DNA of 64,000 bases, taken from the NCBI GenBank assembly GCA_922989275.2, contig OV277858.1, forward strand, positions 98,070,794-98,134,793, written 5' to 3'. The stretch comes from Gari tellinella. Lineage: Eukaryota; Mollusca; Bivalvia; Cardiida; Psammobiidae. A program made the position numbers and the translations under genes. A model generated the notes under the pieces. The model searched no databases, was not told the DNA's origin, and saw only the letters and a list, made by a program, of their open reading frames with translations. This document shows, piece by piece, positions 10,304-22,640 of this stretch; positions within the stretch are counted from its first letter, which is position 1, and each line of letters opens with the position of its first letter.

Positions 10304-11309
10304 TCAGTTTCAACGTAATTTTCTGGGTGAAATTGACAAAATTCACGGTGAGAAGGGATAGTTCTATTGACCAGAGGACAATGCTATATAGCGTTTTAAC
10401 ACAAAATAAAACGTTTTCCAGTAAGTTCGATGTATTACCAACCAACTTCAGTAGGATATTCAAAAAGATTAACAACTTGGATAATTTATGAATTTCTAGG
10501 CCAATTTCACCCCTTAGTGAACTTAGTCCTTTGGACTTTTTTTCTCAAATTTTACCCATTCAGGGTACAAGCTTCAGGAAAATTTATTTCGAAACAAAAC
10601 AAACATGATAATTTGGGTTTCCATTATTTATTTCATGTCTATGGTGGTATTTTCACATATAGAAACCAAATTTACACAAAGCAGGCACCAGGTTTGAACA
10701 ATATCGATCCTTGAATATCAAAAATATGCTTTGTATAGGGCATGATTTTATTAGATTTTTTATTTTATGAAAAAAAGTAAAAAAGTTTGAAAATGAAATA
10801 GTTCTAGTATTTAACTTTTTCTTATATTCTACCAGATGAAAGCCCATGCTAAGGCAGGTCAAAATATGAAAAGAAATTGAAAGGTCAGTGATGAAAATTT
10901 TGAGTTATTAAAGTAAAAAGAGTTATCTCCCCTTACAAAATTTACAAAAAAGTACCATATCGATGATATTTAGAGCTTTATAAATTTCACATTTGGTGCC
11001 TTTTTTTTCTTAAATTAGTTTTTGTATGAAGAAATACTACCATAGATAGGAAATAAATAACACAAAACCAAATTATCATATTTGTTTTCATTTAAAATGG
11101 ATTTTATTGAAGCGGGCTGTTTGAAAAGGACAAAATAACAGGAAGTGGGTGGGGTAAATGTTACATGGCCGTAGAGCCAACTGTTGTTCACCAAAATGTA
11201 CACTTTTTCTATTTTTTTCATTCATCTTAAATAGCTCTTCAATACAAACCCTCATAGAGTGTTTTCATATACTTTGAAAATTTCCCAAAGTCATGACATT
11301 GATACGCCC

Positions 11310-11516
11310 TTAAATAGCTTGTTTTTAGTCTTGAATTGGCTGACCACTTAAAGTAGGTTGAAAGTGAAGCAGAATGCGCTTTAAGCGGCGCATTCTGCTT
11401 TACTTTCAACCTGCTTTAAGCTATCATTTGCTAGAATGTATAAAGTGGAACTATTTTCTTCAGTGTATGAATAAACCAAAGACGTAGAAAGGCGTATTTA
11501 TTGTGTAATGGGTTAA
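11310..11516. mobile_element. TTAA family-1 MITE, right part (left part displaced to 6211)
   Basis: TTAAATAGCTTGTTTTTAGT through core hairpin GCATTCTGCTTTACTTTC to TGTAATGGGTTAA. The missing end TTAACTCATTACCCAATAA is at 6211-6229, so the block between was probably inserted into this MITE. Confidence 0.65.
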
Positions 11517-11794
11517 AATAAAGAAGGGTTGAAGAAGGATTAAAAGATTTTGTCGGGTTTAGAGAGAAATTCCTGTATTTAGTCTAGAGGTTCCGGTTTG
11601 GAGGGGTTCCACTGTATTCATTGGATCATATTGTGTAACCTCTGCAACAATACCATGCTGGATAAAAAGTGAGGTAAACCTACAACCTCTACAATAATAT
11701 TAGTGCATTTTGACGTTTTTACCTACATTCTTCCACAAAAGATGCTACCACAAAAAGGATCCGCTAACTGATTGTTTTTCAGGCTGGTGGCAGT

Positions 11795-11997
11795 TTAACC
11801 CATTACCCCACAAACACGCCATTTTACACTAATTTATACATCGTCTGACGAAATGTGTATCAATTTATGCAGTCATGAATATACACCACGAGAAATATGT
11901 TCTATATACTAGCAGATGGTAGCCTAAGGTGCATTCTGCTTTTCTTTCAACCTGCTTTAAGTGATCACAAGAAACAGGCTATGTGATAAAAAGTTAA
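11795..11997. mobile_element. TTAA family-1 MITE, half hairpin
   Basis: TTAACCCATTACCCCACAAA to AGGCTATGTGATAAAAAGTTAA; one arm of the core hairpin is gone. Confidence 0.68.
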
Positions 11998-12904
11998 AGC
12001 AGGATAGAAGTAATGCATAAAACTCCTTACAGGAGCTGTCTGCTGAACGGTTTAAGCAAGTTTCTTTAGACATGACAGAAACATTTATCCAGATCAGCTG
12101 TTGCATCGTGGTTCATTTAGTCAAAAATGAAAATGGTTTATCCCTGACCCCCCAATTGGCACTGTTAACAGTAACTTGTAAAATTAAATATATCTGATCC
12201 TGTCTTTGAGCCAATCATGTTATATCAGCATACTAGACCTTCGCCATGATAAATCTTCCATTTCAAACAAAAATTATTATAATCATTTTAACTTTTGTAC
12301 TGATAGTGTTTTACTGATGAAACAACGATATCTACAAGTTTCAAGCAGTTTAGACCCTGATCAGATTCCGTTCCGCTCTATGTCTGATCTGGATCCAAAC
12401 TGTTTTCAAATAAAAAATCAAGCGGCTCCTAGTAGCATGATAAGAGTTCAGATAAAAAAAACTTTAATGGTATTGAATTTCCCTAGCCTATGGTTGATAT
12501 GCTTTATGTGCTGAGTATAATTTTGACAGGTTTCTGTATCAATATAAATATCTGAGCTGATAAACTTGATTGTGGTGTACATTAGCACACAAGTCAGCTT
12601 TGTACTACTAATTAGGTATTGGTACCCTTACTCTAACAGAAGCCTTCCAACTTAATAACAATTCCACCTGCAGATACAGTAAAGCCTGTGTTCACAAACA
12701 ATATCATGATAAAGTATTGAGATCTCAATTACTGTCTGGGCATTGCTTAAGGCAGAACATATTTAATGCTTAAAGCTCCTTTAGGAGCTTTCTGCATTAC
12801 ATCTGTCATTCATTAAGCTGTCACCACTCTTTAGAGCTTCCAATTTACTTGAGTTGCTTTACTCTCTTCTAAAGTTAATTTTTTAATCCATATTTCAATT
12901 CATA

Positions 12905-13074
12905 CCTCTTTAGGCAAATCCTGCTTTACTATCAGCCTGCTTTAAGCTACCTTCTGCTAGAATATACAGAAAACATCTCTGATAATACATGTTCATGACT
13001 ATATAAATTGGAACAATTTTCTTCAGTGGAGGAATAAATTAAATGTGCTGAAAAGTGTTTTACGGAGTAAAGAG
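12905..13074. mobile_element. TTAA family-1 MITE, truncated
   Basis: Begins inside the core (CCTGCTTTACTATCAGCCTG) and runs through CTTCAGTGGAGGAATAAATT to a degraded right end. Confidence 0.6.
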
Positions 13075-13818
13075 TGGTGCTGCAGAAGTACAAGGCTATT
13101 GCATGGCCAACACCTGCACACAAGGGGACCCGAGGCCTTCAACACTTGCAGCTGGGGAGGGCAATGACATAACACCTATATTGTGAACATGTATATCATA
13201 AACATAGTATACTTGTTGGATTAGCAGTAATTAAAATGACATTAATATTGCTACACCCTTTCATTGCTGATTTTTCTATGCAGACTCCTGAGCTAACACT
13301 GTAATAGAATAAAATTCAGAGCATTTAGTTTTTGCATTTTTTTTAAACACCCTAAAAAGTCAATAATAGCAAATCACAAACTAGATTGACCATACACAGA
13401 TATAATATCTGGTATATGACAGGAACTCTATCCTGACATTTACTATGAAACTCATTTACAACATTTCAAAGATAAATATTTATGTCACCCATCCCGATTT
13501 GTACCCGACCTTCTTGAATACCTTCTAGTATTGCCTTTCTTGTCCATATGTGAACAATACACTCTTGTATTGAATTTAATACAACTATCCATTGGAAGCA
13601 GAAACAACAGGGGTTTTATTTTATACATTCTGTAGTCCATCTTCAACCGGTAAAGGAATGTGAAATTAAATGCTAATTATGGTACTGAATGTGGATACAA
13701 ATTAAAGAACCAGAGTCTGAGGGTTCTCATCTAAGTTTGTACATGTATTTTGGTCATCATGGAAAGGTCATTGTTTATTTCAGTAAATTACTGTTGGCAG
13801 GTCATCCCATGACTCCAT

Positions 13819-14035
13819 TTAACTATAGATCCACACTTTTACGCCTTTATTTAAATTATTCCTCCACCGAATACAGTCATGAAAATGTATCATAAGAAAA
13901 TATTTTCTTCAATCTTGCAGCTGATAGCTTAAAGGAGGCTGAAAGTAAAGCAGAATGCGCCTACATTACTTTCAACCTGCTTTACATGGTCTACTATCAG
14001 CAATACTTGCAACAGGCTATGGAGTAAAGGGTTAA
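13819..14035. mobile_element. TTAA family-1 MITE
   Basis: TTAACTATAGATCCACAC to GGAGTAAAGGGTTAA, core GCTGAAAGTAAAGCAGAATG / CATTACTTTCAACCTGC. Confidence 0.68.
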
Positions 14036-14296
14036 ACAAATTAATTGTTTTAAATGCAATATATATATTGCAAAATGACCATTAGTGCAGATGATGTCAG
14101 AAATGAGACTCCTTTAGGAGCTTTATGATCCAGGTCACCACTGTTTACATAGGACAAGTGTAAGTCCTCTCAGCTACACTGTAAAGGACATGTATACTCA
14201 TTACTAAGGTTGAATGAGGTCATAAATACTGTCACAGGACCACAAAATAAGTGATGGAGACAAAGTAATTGGTTATGAAACTTGCCACAACTGTGT

Positions 14297-14549
14297 ATAA
14301 CCCTTTACCTGATAGCGTATTTCTGGTATTGCAAATAGGTGACCACTTAAAGCAGGTTGAAAGTAAAGCAGAATGCGCCCTAATGCGCATAATGCTTTAC
14401 TTTCAACCTGCTTTAAGCTTCCATGTGCTAGAATATATAAAATATTGCCTATACTATAATATTTATAACTGATTAAATTGGAACTATTTTCTTCCGCGAA
14501 GGAATAAATCATATGGGCTAAAAAACGCTTCTATTGGGGAAAGGGATAA
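14297..14549. mobile_element. TTAA family-1 MITE
   Basis: ATAACCCTTTACCTGATAGC to GGGGAAAGGGATAA, full core hairpin at 14347-14418. This copy belongs to the CTGATAGC sub-type also seen at 61294 and 63105. Confidence 0.75.
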
Positions 14550-14814
14550 GTATCCAAGTACAATGTATTCAAGTAAGCAGAATCAACCAACTGAATATCA
14601 AGACTTTATACCCAGACAGTAATTATTTTCCATACAAATAACTTTTGTGTACTTTAAAGCTGTATTTTCAGGTCCTTTTCCCCCCAAATATTGCATTAAA
14701 AACCAATATCAGAATCAGAAAGCATATACCAAATAGCCATAAAACTGTGTCTTTTACAAATTTTAACACTTTTCTTCACAGTCCTGATCAGTGCAACTAC
14801 AGTGCAAATCTGTA

Positions 14815-14947
14815 TTAACCCTTTACTCCACAACCTGATTCTAATTTTGGAGACAGGCACCTTAAGGCGCATTCTACTTTACTTTCAGTCTGCTTTAATT
14901 GGTCACCTTTCTTCAAAATAGAAACAGGGGATGGGGTAAAGGGTTAA
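14815..14947. mobile_element. TTAA family-1 snapback derivative (133 bp)
   Basis: Both halves derive from the same end of the element: TTAACCCTTTACTCCACAAC with CTAATTTTGGAGACAGG on the left, and CTTCAAAATAGAAACAGGGG with ATGGGGTAAAGGGTTAA on the right. The other terminal region is missing, so the whole copy is a hairpin. Confidence 0.7.
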
Positions 14948-15666
14948 GCAGAGGTTTGATACTTTCCCTCATAGACAAGCATATCATTCTCTAAAGAAAC
15001 TTTAGTCTTTACTTTTGTATTGCATTAAACTGTCATATGTAGTCTGCTTTTGTGAATGGAGTAACCACTTTATACAAGTTTGATGTATAGGAAATGAACA
15101 CATTGTTACAATATTTTGATTCATATATCCCACAACCAATGACACCTTTCATGACATCCACTGGTGTTTTGAATGAAACTATTTAGGTGAATTTGATCTA
15201 GTGTTGTGGTTGAAGTGACTAAACTTGTGGTTAACATATCTCTAATACTGTCACCTTGATGTTAAATGACTATTTCAGAGAAGATGAATACACATTTCTA
15301 CATAAGTACCAATGCACCTTGTTAATTATGACCCATAGAAAAACTTCTTATAGCATGCCAGGTGGTTGGTGAAAGAAGACTGAAAGTAAATCAGAAAGTT
15401 CCTACAGAAGCTTTTAGGAAAAAGCTTAAATAGCTCAACTGACCTTAACAGTATCAATGAGTATTAGTTTAACATATTAACATGAAAATTAATCATTTAC
15501 AAACAATGTACATGTTAAGAGTACACTTGTCTTTAGAAAATCAGGGGGCTCCTGAAGGAGCCCTTTGATCAGGGTTTGCACTGTTTGTCATATAGCAATT
15601 CATTTAAAAAAAATCTTTATATCATATTAAAATAGACCTAATAATATGAAAACTTGAATTGTCTAT

Positions 15667-15901
15667 TTAACACATTACCCCATAAATATGCCTTTTTACG
15701 CCTCTAATTTATTCATCCAAGGAATATAGTTCCACTTCATAGAGTCATGAATATATACTATAAGAAATATTTTCTATATTCTAACATATTTTTGAAAGAA
15801 AAGCAGAATGTGCCCTAAGGCCCATTCTGCTTTACTTTCAACCTGCTTTAAAAAGCAAATTGTTTTCAAAACTAGAAACAGGCTATGTGGTAATTGATTA
15901 A
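15667..15901. mobile_element. TTAA family-1 MITE
   Basis: TTAACACATTACCCCATAAA to GGCTATGTGGTAATTGATTA, core hairpin 15798-15850 partly deleted. Confidence 0.72.
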
Positions 15902-16193
15902 AGTTTAATGGTAGAATGTCAGTTAAGTGACTGCAAGAGCGGTACTTTACTGTACTGACAGAGGTTAACTTCAGGTTCTGACACAAATAGTTTCTGTATG
16001 ACAGGATCATTTGCTATCATAATGGATTCCCAATAATAAATACCTAAAAAATTGTTTTGCTATGAACCGTAAGTGTTTTTAACTGTATCAGCAATTTATT
16101 ATTTCAGTCTTTACACCTGGGATATTACAATCTTGTTTAATCTGTTTTCAAGCTCTATAAATTCTGACTTGGTATTTGGGTTAGATGTTGGTA

Positions 16194-16388
16194 CAGTCAA
16201 TTTCGATATCTCGAGCTCAACTTTAGTCAATCGAACATATCAGTATTTCAAAGTTAAAACGTCGCTTAGCCATGTTAACTTTGAAATACTGATATGATAC
16301 ACAAAAGCAATTTTGAAATAATGAAATTAAACAGTAGAAGCTAGGATAAGTTTGACTTAAGCCAGTTTGAGATATCGAAGTTTGATCA
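16194..16388. mobile_element. Tigger-like hairpin MITE
   Basis: Starts CAGTCAATTTCGATATCTCG after TA; core CAGTATTTCAAAGTTAAAAC and its complement at 16231-16297; decayed right end GAGATATCGAAGTTTGATCA. Confidence 0.6.
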
Positions 16389-16934
16389 TATTCTTTTCGT
16401 TACATTTCTTTAGTCTGATTGATACTGCGGGACTCTTTTGTATAGGTCAGATACTTGCTAATTATTTCTACACACTTCTCTAAGGAGTAAGGTACAACGA
16501 AAAGAAACATTTACATCTATTCAAACACTGTTTAAAACCTTTGCATACATAAACTATTCAGATTATATCAATCAGTTTCATTTTACATTAGTCTCAGATT
16601 ATTCATACGAGGCAAAAATCCACGTCTGAATAGCGAGTTCTATCAAAAGTTATGTATTTGACACCTCTGCTTTCAACTACTTTGACAGCGTTTTCTTCGT
16701 CATCAAGGCATGAAAGGCGATGTATGTGACTAAATTTAGGCAATCTTGCTTCATTCAAGAGATGCTTAGGTATTTATGAACAGACATAGTTTCTAATGGT
16801 TGTAATACTGTGTCTTTTTAAGTTTCAGTTCATTTCTTTATAATCATCAAGGCAAATCACCTATATCCAACTGGTACGACTTGTGTAGTACATCTACATT
16901 TAAAGGCTTAACTCTACCATGGACCTGTTAAAAA

Positions 16935-17127
16935 CAGGGCTCCAGATAAGAGGTAGTTATTTCAACAAATCCAACAATTTCTCACTTTTTTTAGAACCAA
17001 ATCCTATGGTGTTACTACTCATTAGAATCGTCTCGAAGAGACGATTCTAATGAGTAGTGACACCATAGGGTTTAATTCAGAAATAAAGATTTTAGTATTT
17101 GAAAAACTACCCTTATCTGGTGCTCTG
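16935..17127. mobile_element. 193-bp hairpin MITE, intact
   Basis: CAGGGCTCCAGATAAGAGG to CTTATCTGGTGCTCTG, exactly 193 bp, with flanking TAAAAA on both sides. The core pairs TACTCATTAGAATCGTCTC with its complement across CGAAGAGA. Confidence 0.85.
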
Positions 17128-17360
17128 TAAAAAATATACTCATTACATTTGCAAACAGTGTAGAACTAGAGCAGAGGACTCTTATAGGAATCCCCATATC
17201 TGGGTTTGCACTGTTTGCTTATTTAGACCAGTATTTATTAAAATACCCAGAATTCCAAGTAGACTGGTTCATGTTTTTAGTACCTAAATTATCCACAAGG
17301 GAAGTTATTTACCCAAAAGTGTAACTTGTAACTTAGTGTTGAAAGAGTTAAAAAGTTATA

Positions 17361-17547
17361 CAGTAAAACCTCTCTATTATGACCACTATGCTTTTTCAAC
17401 TATTTTGTGTTAAAGGTGGGTGGCTGCTTACAGCAAAGTGAAAGTAAAACAGAAAGCTCATTGAGGGGCTTACTGTTTTACTTTCATCACCTGTCTTGTC
17501 TACAGTTATTTAGCCTGTTGAGTGGTCATAACAGAGAGGATTTACTG
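17361..17547. mobile_element. TA-flanked hairpin MITE (CAGTAAAACC family)
   Basis: CAGTAAAACCTCTCTATTAT to AGAGAGGATTTACTG, TA at both flanks, decayed inner hairpin (AAGTGAAAGTAAAACAGAAA / TTACTGTTTTACTTTCATC). Confidence 0.78.
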
Positions 17548-18026
17548 TATATAGAGAGCTCAAGTAGGAGTTAAAGCATCAACTTTCATCCTGCTTCAAG
17601 TTTCCATAAATATTAAAACTTCAGTCAACAGCATGGGCCTGTTTAAAATATACTCATTACATTTGCTAACAGTGTAGGCTCAGATCAGAGGGCTCCTACA
17701 GAAGCCCTCTGACCAGAGTCTGCACTTTTTCTAATTTAGACGAGTATTTTTTTCACATAATTCAAAGTAGATTGTATCATGTGATGGAAATTAACAAGAT
17801 CCACAAGGGAACCTAGTAACCCACAAGAGTAACATAGTGTTAAAAGAACCGTTATATGGAAGAGTAGGTAGATGTGTACAGAGAGGAAAGGGTAACCCTT
17901 TACCTGATAGCCTGTTTCTGATTTTGAATAAAGGTGACCATGCACTTAAAGAAGGTTATAAGTTATAATGTAATCTTCCAGCAAGCACAAAGGAAAAGTT
18001 CATTACAATATCCAGGCGTAAATGGG

Positions 18027-18469
18027 TTCACCCATGTCCCTATAGAAGCGCCTTTTAGCGTATTTAATTTAGCTCGCCACTGAAGAAAATTGTTCAAATC
18101 TATAGTATACAGACATAAACATGTATCATAAGAAATATTTTCTATATCATAGTAAGTGATTGTTTAAAGCCTTTATATGCCTTTTAATTTATTCTTCCGC
18201 TGAAGAAAATATTGCTACTATATACAGTTACGAATATGTATCATAAGAAATATTTTCTATATCCTAGCAGATTGCAATTTAAAGCAGGCTGAAAGAAAAG
18301 CAGGCACATTCTGCTTTACTTTCAACCTGCTTTTAGCGATCATCTATCTTCAATTCTAGAAACAGGCTATGGGGTAATGGGTTGAGGCACATTCTTCTTT
18401 TCTTTCAAACCTACTTTAAGTAGTCACCAGTATACAAAACTAGAAACATGCTATGGGGTAATGGGTTAA
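18027..18469. mobile_element. Fused TTAA family-1 copies
   Basis: 18027-18175 is a left part broken before its hairpin; 18176-18384 restarts with CTTTTAATTTATTCTTCCGC and finishes with GGGGTAATGGGTTGA; 18385-18469 repeats the right arm again to GGGGTAATGGGTTAA. At least three partial copies in tandem. Confidence 0.6.
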
Positions 18470-18868
18470 GAAGTTTGGGTTTTAATTAGTTAACACTGCT
18501 GCAAATGAAATCATGGGCTAGGTGCCAGGCTCGTCTCACCTTCCCAGCTACAGGGAGAAGAGAAGAACTAGTAGAGCATCTGATAAGGGAGGATATTAAA
18601 CCTCTGCATCCAAGTACATATAACAACTGAACATAATCTACCTGGTGCTCTGCATAAAATACATATAATGCTTCTTTATCTGCTTCGGATCAATAAAAAG
18701 AGTCGTAACGTCAATGATTTATTCTTTTCCAACAGCCCCTATATTGTGTTAACATTTGGTAGATATTAACAATCTTCTATCAACTTTACTTCTATAATGC
18801 ATTTTACTATTTTTTATGACTGCCTATAAATTTAATTACACTTTCGGAATACATACTCCACATAGTAT

Positions 18869-19120
18869 TTAAACCCTTTACCCCATAGCCTGTTTCTAGT
18901 TTAGAACACAGGTGAGCACTAAAAGCAGGTTGAAAGTAAAGCAGAATGTGCCCTTAGGCACATTCTGCTTTACTTTCAGCCTGCTTTAAGCTACCATCTA
19001 CTAGGATATATAAAATATTTGTTTAGTACATGTTTATGACTGTATAAGTTGGAACTATTTTCTTCAATGGATGAATTAATTAGATGTGCTAAAAGGCACT
19101 TCCATGGGGGAACGGGTTAA
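18869..19120. mobile_element. TTAA family-1 MITE, full length
   Basis: TTAAACCCTTTACCCCATAGC end to GGGGGAACGGGTTAA, 252 bp, core hairpin with loop GTGCCCTTAGGCAC. Confidence 0.8.
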
Positions 19121-19364
19121 AAGCCTGGCAAGTTCAAGTTTAATTGTTTCATGGCTGAACAACTATAACCACATGTTGAAGAGATCAGTTGCGCAATCAG
19201 TTAACCTATATTCAAGTGCAACTCACCCTAATAAAACTGCTGAGCTTACAAAATACAGCATTATTATAATATTAATTAACACATTTCTATTGTATGTTTC
19301 GATAGTCTTGAATTCTTGATGTTTCACTTTCAGCATACACTTTCTCCTATCTACTGTATTTACA

Positions 19365-20418
19365 TTAACCCTTTGCCACATAGCTTGTTTCTAATTTTGA
19401 CTGATAACCACTTAAAAGCAAGTTGAAAGTAAAACAAATTGCAACTAACCCGGCTGTACTTTTTCCAAGGTTCAGTGTAAAATTTCCATGGAATATGAAT
19501 AATTTACGTGGAATTTACATGGAATTCTAAAAGTTCCATGGTTATTCGTAACAATTTCCAAGGTTTTTGTTTAGTCATCCAACATTTCCAAGGTTTATGC
19601 ATGCTTATGAACAAAAAAACCACGTAAATATCAAGAAAAAACCTTGGAAACTCTTAAAACCTTGGCAAAAGCTCGGAAAAATTGGACTTGGCAAAAATAA
19701 ACACGGAACAATCTCGGAAATAAGAACTTTACCATTTTTTAGCACGGAAAATCCTTGTAAAATAATAACTTAAACAATTTGCACCTCGTAATATTTGCTA
19801 CAATTGTAAGTTTCACAAAACAGTGAATATTATACACACCCAGGACACCAGCTCACAACAATCAGAGGTCAGAGATTTAAGTTGTCTGTTTATCTATACT
19901 TTAAAATGTGAATGTGGCAAAAATTAAAGACTCCAAACCAGTTCAGACTCCTGACAAAAGATTCATGGTAAGTTACATAACTTACATAAATACAAGGATT
20001 CCTCGTAAACTTTTCTGAGGTTTTTTGTTTCCGTGGTTTTTAGGAGAAAACCTTGGAAATTAAATATTTTACAAGGATTCCTCGTAAAGTTTTCCGAGGT
20101 ATTTTGTCAAACCATGTAAAAACCAAGGTCTTGTATTTTCTAAGGTTTTCTCGTCTTTGTTTCCAAGGTTTTTGTAATATGACCGTCCGAATACTCCGTG
20201 GTTTTTCCCATGTTTTTTTTTCATAAAACCTAGGAAAAAGTACAGCCGGGAATGGTGCAGTCTGCTTTAATTTCAGCCTAATTTAAGCTACCATCTGCTA
20301 ATATATAAAATACATTTTGAATGGTGCATATTTAAAACTGTACAAATTAGTACTATTTTCTTCAGAGGAACAATAAATAAGAGGCATAAAAAGATGTCTT
20401 GATAGAGTAATGGGTTAA
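19365..20418. mobile_element. TTAA family-1 MITE split by copy B of the CCCGGCTGTAC element
   Basis: Left half TTAACCCTTTGCCACATAGC to the hairpin stem at 19448, right half from 20251 (AATGGTGCAGTCTGCTTTAA) to AGTAATGGGTTAA. The insert lies in the hairpin loop. Confidence 0.78.
19449..20250. mobile_element. CCCGGCTGTAC-TIR element, copy B (inverted relative to A)
   Basis: 802 bp with the same ends as copy A (CCCGGCTGTACTTTTTCC), in the opposite orientation and flanked by AA on both sides. Nearly identical to A over long parts but lacks about 230 bp near the AGTTTACGAGGAATCC repeats and has about 40 bp that A lacks (near 19878-19915). Confidence 0.75.
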
Positions 20419-20567
20419 GCTACTAATTATAAACTATTTAGACCTTCAGTGTGGTTATCATATCAAACATGTATTGACGCTATCCTATATGATAACACCA
20501 TTCTAACCCTTTACCTATTCCTCTCCAACTAAAGTCAAAGATCTGTTTGCTTTAATATTCAGTCTTC

Positions 20568-20826
20568 TTAACTCATTCCCCCATAAATACACCTTTTTAC
20601 AACTGTAATTTATTCCTGCACTGAAGAAAATAATTCTACTTAATACAATATACAGTCATGAATATGTTCTGTTAGAAATATTTTCTATATTCTACAAGAT
20701 AGTATCTTAAAGCAGGATGAAAGTAAAGCAGAATTTGCCTTTAGGCGCATTCTGCTTTACTTTCAACCTGCTTTAAATGGTAACCTGTCTTCAAAACTAG
20801 AAACAGGCTATGGAGTAATGGGTTAA
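20568..20826. mobile_element. TTAA family-1 MITE, full length
   Basis: TTAACTCATTCCCCCATAAA to GGAGTAATGGGTTAA; core hairpin with loop TTTGCCTTTAGGCGCA. Confidence 0.8.
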
Positions 20827-21179
20827 GCAAACCAAATGACTCAAAATACTCTGTAACTTACAAAAGAAAGGATTACGCAATAATTGCAAAAGAAAATCCA
20901 TCAATAGTTGTTTACAAAAGAAACTTAAGTAATAGATCTTTCAGTATTACTGTATTTGCCAAGTTATGAGCCACTTTAAGCAAAGTATTATCGCTAAACT
21001 TTAATGTTCCTGTATCACAGGTTAAGAACATAGAGCTTCTGAAAATAGCTAAAGAGAATGCTAGTGCATTAAAGGTAAGAGAATCTATTTTTAGCTGGTT
21101 TTGAAAATTAAAATGTATATGAAGATGCCCGTACAATGCGGTAGCTTAATGCACAACAAAAATAATGCAGATAGCTCGT

Positions 21180-21418
21180 TTAACCCTTTACTCAAAGGCC
21201 ACTTTGTCGTTTTGAAGACATGTGACCACATAAAGTAGGTTAAAATTAAAATATAATGTGTCTGCTTTGCTTTCAGTCTGCTTTAAGTTATCATCTGTTC
21301 GGATACAGAATTTATTTCTGATGGTGCATTTTCAAGACTGTATAAATTTAACTGTATTCTTCAGTGGAGGAAATAATTCATGTGTTAAAATTTGAAGGAT
21401 CTATTGAGTAATGGGTGA
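21180..21418. mobile_element. TTAA family-1 MITE, decayed
   Basis: TTAACCCTTTACTCAAAGGC to GAGTAATGGGTGA with a shortened core. Confidence 0.65.
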
Positions 21419-21513
21419 CTCTTTCAACGCCATGGACCTGTTTTAAATATACTCATTACATTTGCCAACAGAGGGCTCCTATAGAGCTGGTTGAAAGTAA
21501 AGCAGAATGAGCA

Positions 21514-21917
21514 TTAACCCTTTCCCCCATAGAAGCACCTTTTAGCGGATATGATTTATTCCTCCGCTGAAGAAAATAGTTCCAATTTAATCAGCCATGA
21601 ATATATAGTATAGGGAATATTTTCTATATTTAAGCACATGGAAGCTTAAAGCTGACTGAAAGTAAAGCATTCTGCTTTACTTTCAACCTGCTTTAAGTGG
21701 TCAACTATCTTCAGTACTAGAGATAGGCTATCAGGTAAAGGGTTAATGCGCATTCTGCTTTACTTTCAGCCTGCTTATAGTTACCAGCTGTTAGAATAAA
21801 GAAATTATTTCTAGTTTTTAATATTCACAACAGTTACTGTATAAATTGGAACTATTTTCTTCAGTGAAGGTATAAATTAGAGGCGTCAAAGGGCACATTT
21901 ATGGGGTAATGGGTTAA
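21514..21917. mobile_element. Two overlapping TTAA family-1 copies sharing one TTAA
   Basis: 21514-21746 runs TTAACCCTTTCCCCCATAGA to CAGGTAAAGGGTTAA. The shared TTAA is followed by TGCGCATTCTGCTTTACTTT and the rest of a second copy to GGGGTAATGGGTTAA at 21917. Confidence 0.7.
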
Positions 21918-22299
21918 CTGACCCTGTAACACTCACTATGCTAACTTTCTAAATGAAATCTTCCATTTCCTAAATAATACATTGACTTTTTGTGGTCAGT
22001 CTGAAGAACATTGAAAATAATGGCAAACAGTCAAACCCTGATCAGGAGCCCTCAGATCTGGGTCTTCATTGTTTGCAAATGATGTACATGTATTTATATA
22101 TATGTGTGTGTTTCCTGCGCAGTAAAGGTTGACATCCAGATCATTATGATCTTAAATCATACAGAAGGAGGTATTCAGATACAGAAGGCCATCTGTTGGT
22201 CCTTTGGTTCTCTAACATGCCCGATATAGCACTACCAAGAAACGTGGCAATGCCACAAATTCTTTATTTCACTCAGTACATGTTTTCACATGAATACAT

Positions 22300-22640
22300 G
22301 AGGCCACGGAACAAGATTTTCATAACTAATCCCAAACTCCCAATATAGGTCTTTCTGTAAGCTTGCAGCAATGCTAAATACAAAATTTGGTCATAAATGG
22401 TCTATCCAAACTGAAGTTATTGACCGGAAAACATGTTTTCCTATTTTCAGTAACAGTGACCTTAACATTGACCCTAGAGCCCTGAAATACAATGCATAGT
22501 TTCTTCCTTATGCATGCTTGCTAAATAAAAACTTTGGTCAACACTTCTCTTTCCAATCTGAAGTTATTGACCGGGACCCATTTTTCTACTTTTTGACGGA
22601 CGGATCAACAGACAGAAAGAAAAGTCTGATATAGATATGA
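22300..22640. repeat. Decayed tandem-repeat (Helentron-like) remnant
   Basis: Two diverged units of about 150 bp share CTGAAGTTATTGACCGG and a TTTTC(C)TA run. The end TTGACGGACGGATCAACAG resembles the GAC-rich tails of the tandem elements at 26.6, 32.7 and 40.6 kb. Confidence 0.45.

Larger units (their letters stand above)
7694..11313. mobile_element. 3.6-kb TTAA-flanked element with repeated X-box-like palindromes
   Basis: TTAA at 7694 and 11310 with TIR GGGTGTATCAATGTCATAAG and complement of TCATGACATTGATACGCCC. The subterminal inverted similarity continues inward (TTCATCTTAAATAGCTCTTC at 11220 against GAAGAGCTGTTTAAGATGAA at 7765). The interior has diverged repeats of GGTGAAATTGG(C/T)(C/T)C and GTTGCCATAGCAACC. 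No transposase frame is seen. A CCCGGCTGTAC element is nested at 8572-9582. Confidence 0.65.
6122..11614. mobile_element. Outermost Tigger-like element of a nested stack
   Basis: Left end CAGTGAAACCCTTTTAAACC (TA at 6120-6121) and right end GGTTTGGAGGGGTTCCACTG (TA at 11615-11616) are inverted repeats about 5.5 kb apart. Inside lie a split TTAA family-1 MITE, a 447-bp tandem duplication, a 546-bp TTAA element with a tRNA-like sequence, a 3.6-kb TTAA element and, within that, a CCCGGCTGTAC element. Pairing of the two ends is inferred from TIR similarity. Confidence 0.5.
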
